Shown here piece by piece: positions 33,996 through 43,074 of a stretch of DNA of 64,000 nucleotides. The notes below the pieces were generated by a model that worked only from the letters and a program-made list of their open reading frames with translations, had not been told where the DNA came from and did not search any database. Positions within the stretch are counted from its first letter, which is position 1; each line of letters opens with the position of its first letter. The position numbers and the translations under genes were made by a program. Source of the stretch: Planctomycetota bacterium (GTDB lineage Bacteria > Planctomycetota > Planctomycetia > Pirellulales > Pirellulaceae). The DNA lies in NCBI GenBank assembly GCA_963204915.1, contig CAUJHS010000067.1, positions 1-64,000 of the forward strand, read 5' to 3'.

Positions 33996-34922
33996 CTATC
34001 CGCTGACAAACCCCGTGGCCCAAAACAGGTACGCCACGGGAGCGGTCATCAGCAGCGAGTCGATCAGGTCGAGAATACCGCCCAGGCCGGGCATCCAGGT
34101 GCTCGAGTCCTTCACGCCCAGATCGCGCTTCAGGAGCGATTCGGCCAGATCGCCAATCATGCCGATGATGCAAAGCGTGGCGCCGTAAAGCATGGCCCGC
34201 CACCACGGCGTGGCGACCACCATCGAACTGGTGAGCCACGGCACGAGGTAGTGAAACGTGAGCCAGGCGCCCAGGCAGGAGAAAACAAGCGCTCCCACGG
34301 CGCCTTCCCACGTCTTTTTAGGACTTAGCAGCGGCGCCATGCGGCGGTCGCCGAATACTTTTCCGCCAAAGAGCCGGCCGAACGTATACGCGCCGGTGTC
34401 GCCCAGTTTGACCGCGATAATCAGCGATAGTAACGCGGCCATTCCCCACGCGTTGCCGCCGAACATGCGTAGGGCGACAAGAAAGCTCATAAGCAGGCCG
34501 AGGTACGCCATCGACAATATGGCGAGCGCCACGCGGACCGTTACGCCGCCAGGACCTTGATAACGCCGCATTTCAGCGATGAACGCAAGCAGCACGCCAA
34601 AAGCCATCGCGACCAGCGGCCAACCAAGTTTTCCGAGGGGGCAGTCAGGCGGGTACGTTTCGCCTCGTAGCGACCAGGCCAGCGGCGCTGTTGACGCAAG
34701 TACGATCATGGCGTTACCGACGTACATTGCCCAGGCCGCCGGAGTTTGTCCGGCCGTGCGGCACATGGAGAGAAATTCGCCGGTCGCCAAGAGCGTGACG
34801 ACGAGCGCCAAAGGCGCAAGCCATACGCCCGGCGACTGCGCATTGTAGTTGTAGTCAGCCCAAACCAGCGTCAACAGGATTGTTAAAACCACCGCTGCGG
34901 AAATAAGACGCCAACGAAGCAA
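33996..34922 (-). CDS. cdsA: Phosphatidate cytidylyltransferase
   Basis: A 308-residue multi-spanning membrane enzyme that makes CDP-diacylglycerol from phosphatidate and CTP. About eight hydrophobic segments, and the signature near the end: LSPKKTWEGAVGAL, then GDLAESLLKRDLGVKDSSTW and PGLGGILDLIDSLL. The usual HGG and DRxD are LGG and DLID here. No ATG is near; a TTG at 34922 is chosen because AAAGGAG lies exactly six bases upstream; a GTG at 34946 would place that signal inside the gene. It lies downstream of uppS on the same strand, in a lipid-pathway group. Confidence 0.88.
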   Translation of the reverse strand: MLRWRLISAAVVLTILLTLVWADYNYNAQSPGVWLAPLALVVTLLATGEFLSMCRTAGQTPAAWAMYVGNAMIVLASTAPLAWSLRGETYPPDCPLGKLGWPLVAMAFGVLLAFIAEMRRYQGPGGVTVRVALAILSMAYLGLLMSFLVALRMFGGNAWGMAALLSLIIAVKLGDTGAYTFGRLFGGKVFGDRRMAPLLSPKKTWEGAVGALVFSCLGAWLTFHYLVPWLTSSMVVATPWWRAMLYGATLCIIGMIGDLAESLLKRDLGVKDSSTWMPGLGGILDLIDSLLMTAPVAYLFWATGFVSG

Positions 34923-35061
34923 GCCTGGCTCCTTTCTGGTAGACACGCCGCCCAATGACCCCAGGAGCCAAGCGAGCGGAAACGCGCGTTCTTCAACGTT
35001 CGGACGTACGTCGTCGCGCCCTACTTGGCGGCTAGAGCGTATTTCATCGAGATGTAATGAC

Positions 35062-35160
35062 GTCTTCAGTGTGGTCCACTCGCTCCGCGAGTGATTTTCG
35101 GCACTCGCGGAGCGACGGTGCCACAATGGGGGCGTCACACCTGCGTGAAACGCGTTCTAA
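35062..35160 (-). repeat. Dispersed palindromic repeat, family A, copy 2
   Basis: Inverted copy of the element at 6367-6466, about 99 bases, roughly 85% identical by eye. Contains CACTCGCTCCGCGAGTG and CACTCGCGGAGCGACGG as inverted arms. It lies between cdsA and uppS and its last four bases include the uppS stop codon. Placed in a gap of an otherwise close gene pair. Confidence 0.75.
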
Positions 35161-35936
35161 CTCAGTCCGCCGAATCGCCGGTCGCGCGAGGCGTAGCTCC
35201 GAATCGCTTCGTGCAGTTGCTCAATGCCGAACTCCGGCCAGCAATAGTCGGTGACCCATAGCTCCGCGTAGCTGATTTGCCACAGCAAAAAATTGCTGAT
35301 GCGCATTTCTCCGGCGGTGCGAATCATGAGGTCCGGGTCGGGCATGCCCGATGTGTAAAGATAGCTGGCGACGGTCGCCTCGTCGATTGCACTGGGCGTG
35401 AGCTGGCCGCTTTGCACGTCGGTTGCGATGCGGCGTATTGCGTCGACCATTTCCGCGCGGCCGCCGTAGTTGATCGCCAGGCAAAGCCGCGTGCCGGTGT
35501 TGCTGGCGCTCAGGGCGATGGTCTTGTCCATCTCTTGCTGCACGCGTTCGGGAATGCCCTCACGGCGGCCAATGATTTTGACCACAATGTTTTGCCGCAT
35601 AATAACGCTCCGCTCCTCGATCATATACTGTTCGAGAAGGTGCATCAGGAACTCGAGTTCCAAAGGCGGGCGTTTCCAATTCTCGCTTGAAAGGCAATAA
35701 AGCGTTAGTTGCTCGATGCCGAGTCGCGCGCACTCCTCGACCGTGTTGCGTACGCTCGTGACGCCACGACGATGCCCCTCGATGCGCGGCAGCCCCTGCC
35801 GTTGCGCCCAACGACCGTTGCCGTCCATGATCACGGCGATATGCCGCGGGCGGCGCGTCAGCGGCACATCGGGAAGTGCGTCGATCCCCGAGTCGCACAT
35901 GATGATCGGAGTTGAGGACTCCTCGTTCCTAGGCAT
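35157..35936 (-). CDS. uppS: Undecaprenyl diphosphate synthase (cis-prenyltransferase)
   Basis: A 259-residue enzyme that makes the C55 lipid carrier for cell-wall and surface-polymer synthesis. IAVIMDGNGRWAQRQGLPR holds the catalytic Asp; GHRRGVTSVRNTVE, LTLYCLSSENWKRP, LCLAINYGGRAEMVDAIRR and DPDLMIRTAGEMRISNFLLW-Q are the five conserved regions. The carboxy motif FGIEQLHEAIRSYASRDRRF-GG is normal. The ATG at 35936 gives a 30-residue extension before the conserved domain; an ATG at 35900 is also possible. Downstream lie cdsA, upstream a possible small gene and purA. Confidence 0.93.
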   Translation of the reverse strand: MPRNEESSTPIIMCDSGIDALPDVPLTRRPRHIAVIMDGNGRWAQRQGLPRIEGHRRGVTSVRNTVEECARLGIEQLTLYCLSSENWKRPPLELEFLMHLLEQYMIEERSVIMRQNIVVKIIGRREGIPERVQQEMDKTIALSASNTGTRLCLAINYGGRAEMVDAIRRIATDVQSGQLTPSAIDEATVASYLYTSGMPDPDLMIRTAGEMRISNFLLWQISYAELWVTDYCWPEFGIEQLHEAIRSYASRDRRFGGLS

Positions 35937-36084
35937 GCGAAGTTCCGCCTGTGTGGTCCGGAGGGATAGCTTCCGGAAGAATTGCGGGCTTCAATTCCGC
36001 CAGCGTTTGAATCATGAATTCGCGTTCTGGGTATGGCATGACGAATGCGTCGCCCCTGGGATAGAATTGCCGAAACGGCTGCAT
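35929..36084 (-). CDS. Possible small protein between purA and uppS
   Basis: A 51-residue frame: MQPFRQFYPRGDAFVMPYPE, then REFMIQTLAELKPAILPEAI. The residue pattern is protein-like and its stop overlaps the uppS start by eight bases, as in coupled genes. The ribosome binding site is weak (GCGGACC). It starts after the purA stop, so it is not inside purA. Low to moderate confidence. Confidence 0.4.
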   Translation of the reverse strand: MQPFRQFYPRGDAFVMPYPEREFMIQTLAELKPAILPEAIPPDHTGGTSHA

Positions 36085-36130
36085 CACGGTCCGCGGGAGT
36101 TTCGCACGTGACGCACGTTCCGGACACCGG

Positions 36131-37432
36131 TCAAACCCCAACGGGGGCGCCATGGGCGAAGATCGTTTGTTGGCGATCGGGTCCGACCGAGACGACTTCC
36201 ACGGGGCGACCCACGAGTTGGCTGATGCGCTGGATGTACGCCAGCGCGTTGGGGGGAAAATCCTCCAGCCGTCGCAACTGGGAAACGTCTTGCTGCCAGC
36301 CGGGCAAAGTTTCGTAAACGGGTTTGGCGCGGCGCAGGTCGTCGGTATGGCTGGGGAAAACGTTGGTGCGCTTGCCGTCAATTTCATAAGCCACGCAAAT
36401 GTTGATCTCGGGCAGTTCGCACAACACGTCCATCATCATCAGCGAGAGGACGTCGACACCGCTCAGCCGGGCCGTGTAACGCACCGCGACGGCGTCGAAC
36501 CAGCCGCATCGCCGAGGTCGGCCTGTGGTCGTGCCGTATTCGCGTCCTCGTTCGCGAATATGGTTGCCGATGTCGTCTTTGAGTTCCGTAGGGAAGGGAC
36601 CGCCGCCCACGCGCGTGGTGTACGCTTTGATGACGCCAATGACCTTGTGGATCCAACGCCCCGGTACGCCCGACCCCGCAGAAACGCCCACGCCGGAACT
36701 GTTGCTACTGGTGACAAACGGGTAGGTGCCGTGGTCCACATCGAGCAGCGCGCCCTGAGCGCCTTCGAATAACAGACGTTTGCCGGCCTCCACCGCGTCG
36801 AGCAGGTAAGCCGTGGTGTCGGCCACGTAGGGTTGCAGCCGATCGGCGTAAATGCGGAACTCCTCGAAAATCTTCCGGGCGTCAAGCGAGACGGCATGCC
36901 CGTTCTGCATGACGAGCACTTCCTTTTTCGCTTCGACGATTCGCTCGACATGCTGCTGGAAGGTGTCACGGTACAGGTCGCCGAGGCGAACTGCGTACGA
37001 ACGGCCGACTTTATCGCGATAGCAAGGTCCGATGCCGCGCAGCGTGGTGCCAATGCTTTCACCATCGGCGGTGTTTTTGTCGAGCACCTGGTCTTCCGCA
37101 ATGTGCCAGGGCAGCACGACATGGGCGCGATCGCTCAACATCAGGTTGTCTTCCAAGGGAACGCCTTGGCTCAACAACCGGTCCATCTCTTGGATCATGA
37201 CCGGCGGGTTCAGCACCACGCCCGGACCGACGACATTCATCACACCGGGCGTAAGTACGCCGCTGGGGATTTGATGCAGCTTGTACGTTGTGTCGCCGCT
37301 GACGACGGTATGCCCCGCATTGGCGCCGCCTTGGTACCGAACGACAATGTCGAACTGGGCAGTGAGCAGATCAACCAGTTTGCCCTTTGCCTCGTCGCCC
37401 CACTGCAGGCCAATCACACACGTGCCAGCCAC
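36131..37432 (-). CDS. purA: Adenylosuccinate synthase
   Basis: A 433-residue GTP-dependent enzyme for the first committed step from IMP to [22 protein letters not shown] is the P-loop with catalytic Asp (canonical GDEGKGK has Gly where Ala is here), [13 protein letters not shown] holds the catalytic His, then [54 protein letters not shown] and, near the end, GPDRQQTIF. The start is GTG at 37432, directly before AGTCVIG and with GGAG seven bases upstream; a longer start at 37474 has no family support. Confidence 0.93.
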   Translation of the reverse strand: MAGTCVIGLQWGDEAKGKLVDLLTAQFDIVVRYQGGANAGHTVVSGDTTYKLHQIPSGVLTPGVMNVVGPGVVLNPPVMIQEMDRLLSQGVPLEDNLMLSDRAHVVLPWHIAEDQVLDKNTADGESIGTTLRGIGPCYRDKVGRSYAVRLGDLYRDTFQQHVERIVEAKKEVLVMQNGHAVSLDARKIFEEFRIYADRLQPYVADTTAYLLDAVEAGKRLLFEGAQGALLDVDHGTYPFVTSSNSSGVGVSAGSGVPGRWIHKVIGVIKAYTTRVGGGPFPTELKDDIGNHIRERGREYGTTTGRPRRCGWFDAVAVRYTARLSGVDVLSLMMMDVLCELPEINICVAYEIDGKRTNVFPSHTDDLRRAKPVYETLPGWQQDVSQLRRLEDFPPNALAYIQRISQLVGRPVEVVSVGPDRQQTIFAHGAPVGV

Positions 37433-37503
37433 GGAATTGCTCCACAAAGAAAGAGTTGCATAGAAGCCAAACACGCTAGTTTAGGCGGGGTGTGCCAAAC
37501 TGG

Positions 37504-38004
37504 TCAACCGTTGGGAAACTGCCGGCAATACTCGTAGAGCGCCATGGCCGCTGCGGTCGCCACGTTATGCGCAAAGGGTTGACCATACACGGGAATTTCG
37601 ACCGCTGCGTCCAAGAGCGCCAAAACGTCGTCGGTCAAACCTTGACGTTCATGACCCAACACCAGGGCGGTCCGCCGGGGAAAGGCGAACTCGTAGAGCG
37701 ATTGGGAGTGCGTGGTTTGCTCCAAGCCCACTAGCGCGTAACCCTCGGCCTTGAGATTTTTGAGCACCGGCGGCAAACTGCGGTGCGCGATGATTTCCAC
37801 CGTATCCACCGCATCCCGCGCCACTTCGCGGTCAATTTTCGGCTTGCCGCAAGTGTAAATTCGCGGCACGCCGCAACACCCTGCGGCGCGCACGATGCGT
37901 GAAAGATTCACGTTGCTGCGCAATTGCGGCAGCGCCAACACGAGTTCGCGCGGGCGCTCCAGCGACTGTGGCGGTTTGTGACGAAGATGTTCAAGACGCG
38001 ACAT
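37504..38004 (-). CDS. SpoU/TrmH-family RNA 2'-O-methyltransferase
   Basis: A 166-residue SPOUT methyltransferase of the short type. The three family motifs are NVNLSRIVRAAGCCGVPRIY (motif 1), ALVLGHERQGLTDDVLALLD (motif 2) and IPVYGQPFAHNVATAAAMAL (motif 3), with the knot and SAM pocket in the last two. Target nucleotide unknown, tRNA or rRNA. The ATG at 38004 is chosen (MSRLEHLRHKPPQ); it has no good ribosome binding site, and one at 38028 is possible. It lies 40 bases downstream of the ArsR gene on the same strand. Confidence 0.85.
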   Translation of the reverse strand: MSRLEHLRHKPPQSLERPRELVLALPQLRSNVNLSRIVRAAGCCGVPRIYTCGKPKIDREVARDAVDTVEIIAHRSLPPVLKNLKAEGYALVGLEQTTHSQSLYEFAFPRRTALVLGHERQGLTDDVLALLDAAVEIPVYGQPFAHNVATAAAMALYEYCRQFPNG

Positions 38005-38042
38005 GGCGCCCGACGGCAAAACCAGCACGGACCCGGCGACGA

Positions 38043-38492
38043 CTATTCTTCGTCGCTCGCGACGCGCGTGAGCGAAAAACTCTCAAGGCGAATGGCTCCG
38101 TTGCCGTCTCCGCCTAGGCGGAACACCATGTTCGCCAGATCTTCAAAGCGTTCGGGAAGCACGCGATAGAAGTTGTGTTTGCCGTCGCGGCGAGATTCGA
38201 TCAGGCGATTCACCCGCAATAACGCCAAGTGATGGCTGACCGCAGGCTGGCTTTGCCCCAGCATTTCGCACAGCGTACGGACGTTCAACTCGCCGTGCTG
38301 CATCAAGTACAACAGGATGCGCAAGCGGGTTTCGTCGGCAAAGAGCTTGAACAGCAAGACTAAGTCCGAGACAACTTGCTCGCCGATTTCTTCGCCCGTG
38401 GAAAGCGAAGCGGCGGCGGGAAAATTGCCCTCGTCATCATCCGTTAAAAAGTTGTCTCTATTCACGGCAGGTTCGGTGAGCAAATTCACCAT
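38043..38492 (-). CDS. ArsR-type winged-helix regulator
   Basis: A 149-residue regulator. The first about 40 residues are a variable, acidic lead (TEPAVNRDNFLTDDDEGNFP). The winged helix is KLFADETRLRILLYLMQHGE, then LCEMLGQSQPAVSHHLALLR, then RRDGKHNFYRVLPER. It has no metal-binding Cys box. Preferred start at 38492 with GAGG about eight bases upstream; a 63-residue upstream extension is not protein-like. It is divergent from the oligopeptide transporter operon, 430 bases away, which makes it a candidate regulator of that operon (inferred). Confidence 0.85.
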   Translation of the reverse strand: MVNLLTEPAVNRDNFLTDDDEGNFPAAASLSTGEEIGEQVVSDLVLLFKLFADETRLRILLYLMQHGELNVRTLCEMLGQSQPAVSHHLALLRVNRLIESRRDGKHNFYRVLPERFEDLANMVFRLGGDGNGAIRLESFSLTRVASDEE

Positions 38493-38921
38493 TGCAGCCT
38501 CAAAAAAGGAAACAAGTTGGTATATGACCCGGACCAACCCCACCCTTGCGTGGTGTTCAGCGAGCGAACTTTTAGCCCTCGCCGCTGTACGGCCACATAG
38601 ACAAGAACCGAGAAAAGTTGGTCTGCGGCGGAATCGCCATTTTCCCACAGAACGTGGGTGGTGAAAGGAAAAGTACGACAAGCCCCTTTCACGCTAAGGG
38701 CATTGTAATCATTTGAACCGCGTGTGGGGAGCGCAGGTTTTGTAAATTTAGATAATTTTCATCAACTACCGTACATGGGTTTTCACCCATGAGCCCCATC
38801 TTTTGGGGTGTTTCTTAGTGGTTCTCCAGAGAATCGAGTCTTGCAGCCGAGGTTGTTTCTCGCTCGGTATCCCCTTACCATAAACTCGTCGCTCGTTTGG
38901 ACTTATTCCTTTGAGGCTGCC
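38493..38921. other. Divergent regulatory region upstream of the oligopeptide transporter operon
   Basis: A 429-base gap. The half near the ArsR gene is GC-normal. At 38730-38760 the DNA is AT-rich (TTTTGTAAATTTAGATAATT). Two hairpins follow at 38775-38792 and 38795-38809, then the 110-base leader of oppA. Promoters for both sides are expected but not clear. Confidence 0.45.
38775..38817 (+). terminator. Two consecutive hairpins with a U-rich tail in the opp leader, possible attenuator
   Basis: CATGGGT-TTTC-ACCCATG (38775-38792), then CCCCA-TCTT-TGGGG (38795-38809), followed by TGTTTCTT. In the plus direction this looks like a weak rho-independent terminator placed before oppA, so it could be an attenuator. 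Confidence 0.45.
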
Positions 38922-40847
38922 ATGCATCACCCGGTTCGCCGGTTATTTCCTTATTTTGTCGTTTTGGCGGGCATTGCATCCCTCGCGTGGGCTGTAACGT
39001 TTGGCACACTGCCGCCGGCCGATTTTTCGTTCAACAACGGCGATGAGGTCAAGACAGTTGATCCGGCGAAGGCCGAAGGCTCGCCGGAACACCGCATTTT
39101 GGAGTCGCTCTATGAAGGGCTGCTGCGTCAAATGCCCGCGGCGAGCGAATTGGATTCCGACGGATTGATGCCGATGACGCCGCAGCAGGGAGTGGCCGAG
39201 TTTCCTCCGGAAATATCGGAGGACGGCAAGACCTACACCTTTCGCATACGTCCCGAAGCACGCTGGAGCAATGGACGGCCAATGACCGCCGACGACTTTG
39301 TGTGGTCCTGGCGGCGGACGCTGCATCCCGAGACGGCGTCCCAGTACGCCTACCAACTCTATTATTTGGAAGGCGCCCAGCAGTACAACGAAGGGGTTCT
39401 CGAAGTCGGCGATCGAGTGGAAATCGAATCGGGGGAGCGTAAATTCGACCTTCAACCCTTCCCGCGCGGCACGATGCAATATGGGGTATTGCAAAACATC
39501 ATCAAACCGCCCCAACCCGAAGGGATGGACGAGACCGATTGGAAACGCACGTGGATCTATCAAGTTGACGTCAAACCGGAATTGGAAGGCGCCGTGCAAT
39601 GGGACGCAGCCGGCGCGTTGGGCTTTTTTTCAAAAGCTCGCGCCGCGCAGTACGACGACGACTTCGACGCCGGATCGCTGCAAGTGGTCCGTCAGGTGTT
39701 GCCGCACTTTGAGTCCGAAGTGGGCGCCCAAGCGAAAGACGATCAAACGTTGGTTGTGACGTTAAAAAACCCCACGCCGTACTTTATTCACCTGGCGGCG
39801 TTTTATCCGTTGTATCCTGTGTGCCGAGAATGCATCGAAGAACACGGCGAGGAATGGTCGCGGCCAGAAAACCTGGTGACCAACGGCCCGTACGTGCTGC
39901 AAATGCGGCGCATTCGCGACCGCATTCGCATGATCAAGAACGCCTATTACTGGGATGCGGACAATGTCAAACTCGAAGTCATCGACGCGATGCCGGTGAA
40001 GTCGGAAACCACGGCGCTAAACATGTATCTTAAGGGGCAGTTGGACTGGATCATCACGGTGCCGAACACGATCATGCCGATGTTGCGGGAGCGCCCTGAC
40101 TTCCGCCCGGCGCCGGCCCTGATTACTTACTTTTACCGGTTGAATGTGGCGAAGCCGCCGCTGGACAACGTGCTGGTGCGACGGGCGCTCAACGCCGCGA
40201 TGAACAAGCAAGAGATTGTGGAGCGCGTCACCCGAGCGGGGCAACTGCCCGCGCGCGGCATTGTGCCCCCGGGAATTGCGGGCTACACCGGCGCGGAAAC
40301 CGGCGAGTTCAATATCAAGGAAGCGCGTCGCTTGCTGGCCGAAGCAGGCTACCCCGGCGGACGCGGGTTGCCCACCATTGAGATTCTTTACAACACGAGC
40401 GAAGGCCACCGCGCGATTGCGGAAGTGATCCAACAGCAATGGAAGCAAAACCTGGGAATCAACGTCGAACTGCGCAACCTGGAGTGGGGCGTGTATCTTG
40501 ATACCGTGACCAACACGCAATTCCAGGTGGCGCGTGCGGGCTGGATTGCCGACTATCCAGACCCCAACACCTTTTTGGATATGTGGCTTACCGGTGGTCC
40601 GCAAAACAACACCAACTGGAGCAACGCGGAATACGACAACTTGATCCATCAAGCGGCGGCCGAGGGCGATCCCGAGCGGCGCATGCAAATCCTGCAGGAC
40701 GCCGAACGAATTCTTATGGACGAGTTGCCCATCATCCCCATCTATTTTTACGTCACGACGAACATGGTGAAGCCGCACGTGCGCGGGTTCTCACCCAACG
40801 TGCAAGACAATCACCCGTTGCACATTATGAGCATTCAAAAGGACTAG
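38922..40847 (+). CDS. oppA: Oligopeptide ABC transporter, periplasmic substrate-binding protein
   Basis: A 641-residue SBP of the family-5 type. Signal/anchor segment at about 12-28 (YFVVLAGIASLAWAVTF); no lipobox Cys. Then NNGDEVKTVDPAKAEGSPEH, ILESLYEGLL, FRIRPEARWSNGRPMTADDF (ligand-binding lobe), TALNMYLKGQLDW, ARRLLAEAGYPGG and a final DYPDPNTFLDMWL. Binds and delivers peptides or similar oligomers to the permease. Longer than usual, with an insert at about 150-250. The start follows GAGG, and it heads a five-gene operon A-B-C-D-F with short gaps. Confidence 0.92.
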   Translation: MHHPVRRLFPYFVVLAGIASLAWAVTFGTLPPADFSFNNGDEVKTVDPAKAEGSPEHRILESLYEGLLRQMPAASELDSDGLMPMTPQQGVAEFPPEISEDGKTYTFRIRPEARWSNGRPMTADDFVWSWRRTLHPETASQYAYQLYYLEGAQQYNEGVLEVGDRVEIESGERKFDLQPFPRGTMQYGVLQNIIKPPQPEGMDETDWKRTWIYQVDVKPELEGAVQWDAAGALGFFSKARAAQYDDDFDAGSLQVVRQVLPHFESEVGAQAKDDQTLVVTLKNPTPYFIHLAAFYPLYPVCRECIEEHGEEWSRPENLVTNGPYVLQMRRIRDRIRMIKNAYYWDADNVKLEVIDAMPVKSETTALNMYLKGQLDWIITVPNTIMPMLRERPDFRPAPALITYFYRLNVAKPPLDNVLVRRALNAAMNKQEIVERVTRAGQLPARGIVPPGIAGYTGAETGEFNIKEARRLLAEAGYPGGRGLPTIEILYNTSEGHRAIAEVIQQQWKQNLGINVELRNLEWGVYLDTVTNTQFQVARAGWIADYPDPNTFLDMWLTGGPQNNTNWSNAEYDNLIHQAAAEGDPERRMQILQDAERILMDELPIIPIYFYVTTNMVKPHVRGFSPNVQDNHPLHIMSIQKD

Positions 40848-40855
40848 CCGCCGTC

Positions 40856-41773
40856 ATGCTGTGGTATCTCGTGAAACGCATCATTTGGATGGCGGGCACG
40901 TTATGGGTAGTGTTCACCTTGACGTGGTTCCTGATGCGCGCGGTGCCGGGCGGCCCGTTTGACGCCGAGAAGAAAATCCCCGAGGAAATCCGCCGGAACA
41001 TTGAGGCGCGCTACAAACTCGATCAGCCGCTCCACGTGCAGTATCTCGATAATCTGGCGCATGTGATTCGTCTGGACTTTGGCCCCAGCTTCAAACTGCT
41101 GGACTATCCGGTTAACCGTGTGATTGCCGAAGGTTTTCCGGTTTCGGCCAGCTTGGGCGTGTTTGCGATGATCTTCGCGTTGACGTTGGGGCTCACGGCG
41201 GGCGTCGCCTCAGCCATTGGCCGACGCACCGCGTACGACTATGGGTTCATGGCGCTGGCCACCGTGGGCGTGGCGGTGCCGAACTTTGTGTTGGCCAGCC
41301 TGGCCATTGTGCTATTTGTGTTCTACTTGGGATGGTTTCCCGCCGCCGGATGGGGCACGTTGCGCCAAATCGCCCTGCCTGCCATCTGCCTGGGGGCGCC
41401 GTTCGCCGGGTATATCGCCCGTTTGACGCGCACCGGCATGTTGGAGGTGTTGGGCCAAGACTACATTCGCACGGCGTACGCCAAGGGTTTGCGTCATCGG
41501 CGCGTGATCGTACGCCACGCTTTACGCGGCGCGATTTTGCCGGTCGTGTCATACCTGGGACCAGCGGTCGCGGCCATATTGACCGGGTCGATTGTCATTG
41601 AGCGCATTTTCGCCCTGCCAGGGCTAGGCATCCATTTTATTGAAGCCGCCACCCAGCGCGACTACACGCTCGCCATGGGGATGGTGCTGGTTTATACGTT
41701 CCTGTTGTTCGTCATGAACACGCTGGTCGACCTTTCCTATGGATTGATTGACCCGCGCGTGAAGTTGAAATAA
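40856..41773 (+). CDS. oppB: Oligopeptide ABC transporter, permease 1
   Basis: A 305-residue inner-membrane permease. MLWYLVKRIIWMAGTLWVVF is the first TM; RYKLDQPLHVQYLDNLAHV is the usual periplasmic region; TRTGMLEVLGQDYIRTAYAK-GL is the EAA loop that docks on the ATPases. Six TM segments. It starts 8 bases after oppA, with no separate promoter. Confidence 0.94.
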   Translation: MLWYLVKRIIWMAGTLWVVFTLTWFLMRAVPGGPFDAEKKIPEEIRRNIEARYKLDQPLHVQYLDNLAHVIRLDFGPSFKLLDYPVNRVIAEGFPVSASLGVFAMIFALTLGLTAGVASAIGRRTAYDYGFMALATVGVAVPNFVLASLAIVLFVFYLGWFPAAGWGTLRQIALPAICLGAPFAGYIARLTRTGMLEVLGQDYIRTAYAKGLRHRRVIVRHALRGAILPVVSYLGPAVAAILTGSIVIERIFALPGLGIHFIEAATQRDYTLAMGMVLVYTFLLFVMNTLVDLSYGLIDPRVKLK

Positions 41774-41782
41774 CGGCCCTGC

Positions 41783-43042
41783 ATGGCTCACGTTGAAACG
41801 AAACCGGAAACCCAAGCCGCACGTTCGGATTTGCCACCGGCAGACCGCTACGCCAGCCTGCTCGAGGAAGCGCGCAAGTTGCATGGCGTGTCGCACATGC
41901 AAGACGCGTGGCGGCGATTGCGCAGGAACTGGGCGGCCATGGCGTCGCTTGCGTTTTTGGTGCTTATGTCCGTCGCGGCGGTGCTTACGCCGTTGGTTCC
42001 GCTTCAATCGCCCATTTTGCAGGATCTGGAAAACCGACAATTTCTGCCCCCCAACGCTTCTTCGCGGACATTGCAATTGACGTCCGACGGAGAAACCAAA
42101 ACGCTTACGCAACTGCTTGCTGAATTCCGCCAAGAGATTGAGCGACTCGAGCAGGACGCCCGCACGGCGTCCCCCGAAGAACGCGTTAAGATTCAAGAAG
42201 AAATTGATGCGCGGTATGCGGTGGAGCATCCCTATCAGAAATTTTGGCATCAGCCCGACTGGCTGGCGTGGCGGCTGACCGACTTGCGCATCATCCTGTT
42301 CGGCGATTGGTGCCTTCCTTCGCTGTGCGGCGCCGACGCACTGGGGCGCGACTTGCTGGCCAGGTTGTTCTGGGGCGGTCGTGTGTCGTTGGTGGTCGGC
42401 GTGGTCGCCACCTTGGTGTCGCTCCTGATTGGCGTGAGCTACGGCGCCACGGCGGGCTTTCTCGGCGGATGGGTGGATGACGTGATGATGCGGATTGTCG
42501 ATGTGCTGTACTCGGTGCCATTTTTGTTTGTGGTCATCTTCCTCATTACCATCCTCACGGAAGAAACGATCAAAACCGAGTATCTCGAACCTTACGGCAT
42601 TGACCAGATCATGATTTTTTACGTCGTGATTGGCGCCATTTATTGGTTGACGATGGCGCGCGTGGTGCGCGGCCAGGTGATTTCGCTTAAGAACGAGCAA
42701 TTCGTGGACGCGGCCCGCGTGATTGGCGCTGGCTCGTTTCGCATCATTTTCCGGCATTTGATTCCCAACGTCATGGGAATTGTGATTGTCTATCTCACGC
42801 TGACGATTCCTGCGGTGATGTTGTTTGAGTCGTTCCTTTCGTTTCTGGGGTTGGGCATTTCGCCGCCCGATGTCTCTTGGGGATTGCTGGTGAACGAGGG
42901 AATTCAGGTGATCACGCCCATCAAGATCTACTGGTGGCTGGTGTTATTCCCGAGCTTGACGCTCACGCTCACGCTGTTTGCGCTGAACTTTTTCGGCGAT
43001 GGCCTGCGCGACGCGCTCGACCCGAAAATGAAGAATCGTTAG
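41783..43042 (+). CDS. oppC: Oligopeptide ABC transporter, permease 2
   Basis: A 419-residue permease. MQDAWRRLRRNWAAMASLAF leads into TM1; then comes an insert of about 100 residues (about 75-175) with TLTQLLAEFRQEIERLEQDA and ERVKIQEEIDARYAVEHPYQ, a predicted coiled coil on the periplasmic side. After it GADALGRDLLARLFWGGRVS starts the BPD transporter domain, and VRGQVISLKNEQFVDAARVI-GA is the EAA loop. Standard OppC is about 300 residues, so the insert is unusual. It starts 9 bases after oppB. Confidence 0.93.
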   Translation: MAHVETKPETQAARSDLPPADRYASLLEEARKLHGVSHMQDAWRRLRRNWAAMASLAFLVLMSVAAVLTPLVPLQSPILQDLENRQFLPPNASSRTLQLTSDGETKTLTQLLAEFRQEIERLEQDARTASPEERVKIQEEIDARYAVEHPYQKFWHQPDWLAWRLTDLRIILFGDWCLPSLCGADALGRDLLARLFWGGRVSLVVGVVATLVSLLIGVSYGATAGFLGGWVDDVMMRIVDVLYSVPFLFVVIFLITILTEETIKTEYLEPYGIDQIMIFYVVIGAIYWLTMARVVRGQVISLKNEQFVDAARVIGAGSFRIIFRHLIPNVMGIVIVYLTLTIPAVMLFESFLSFLGLGISPPDVSWGLLVNEGIQVITPIKIYWWLVLFPSLTLTLTLFALNFFGDGLRDALDPKMKNR

Positions 43043-43074
43043 GTCTCGAACACTTTGGAATAGCGTACTCCGTC

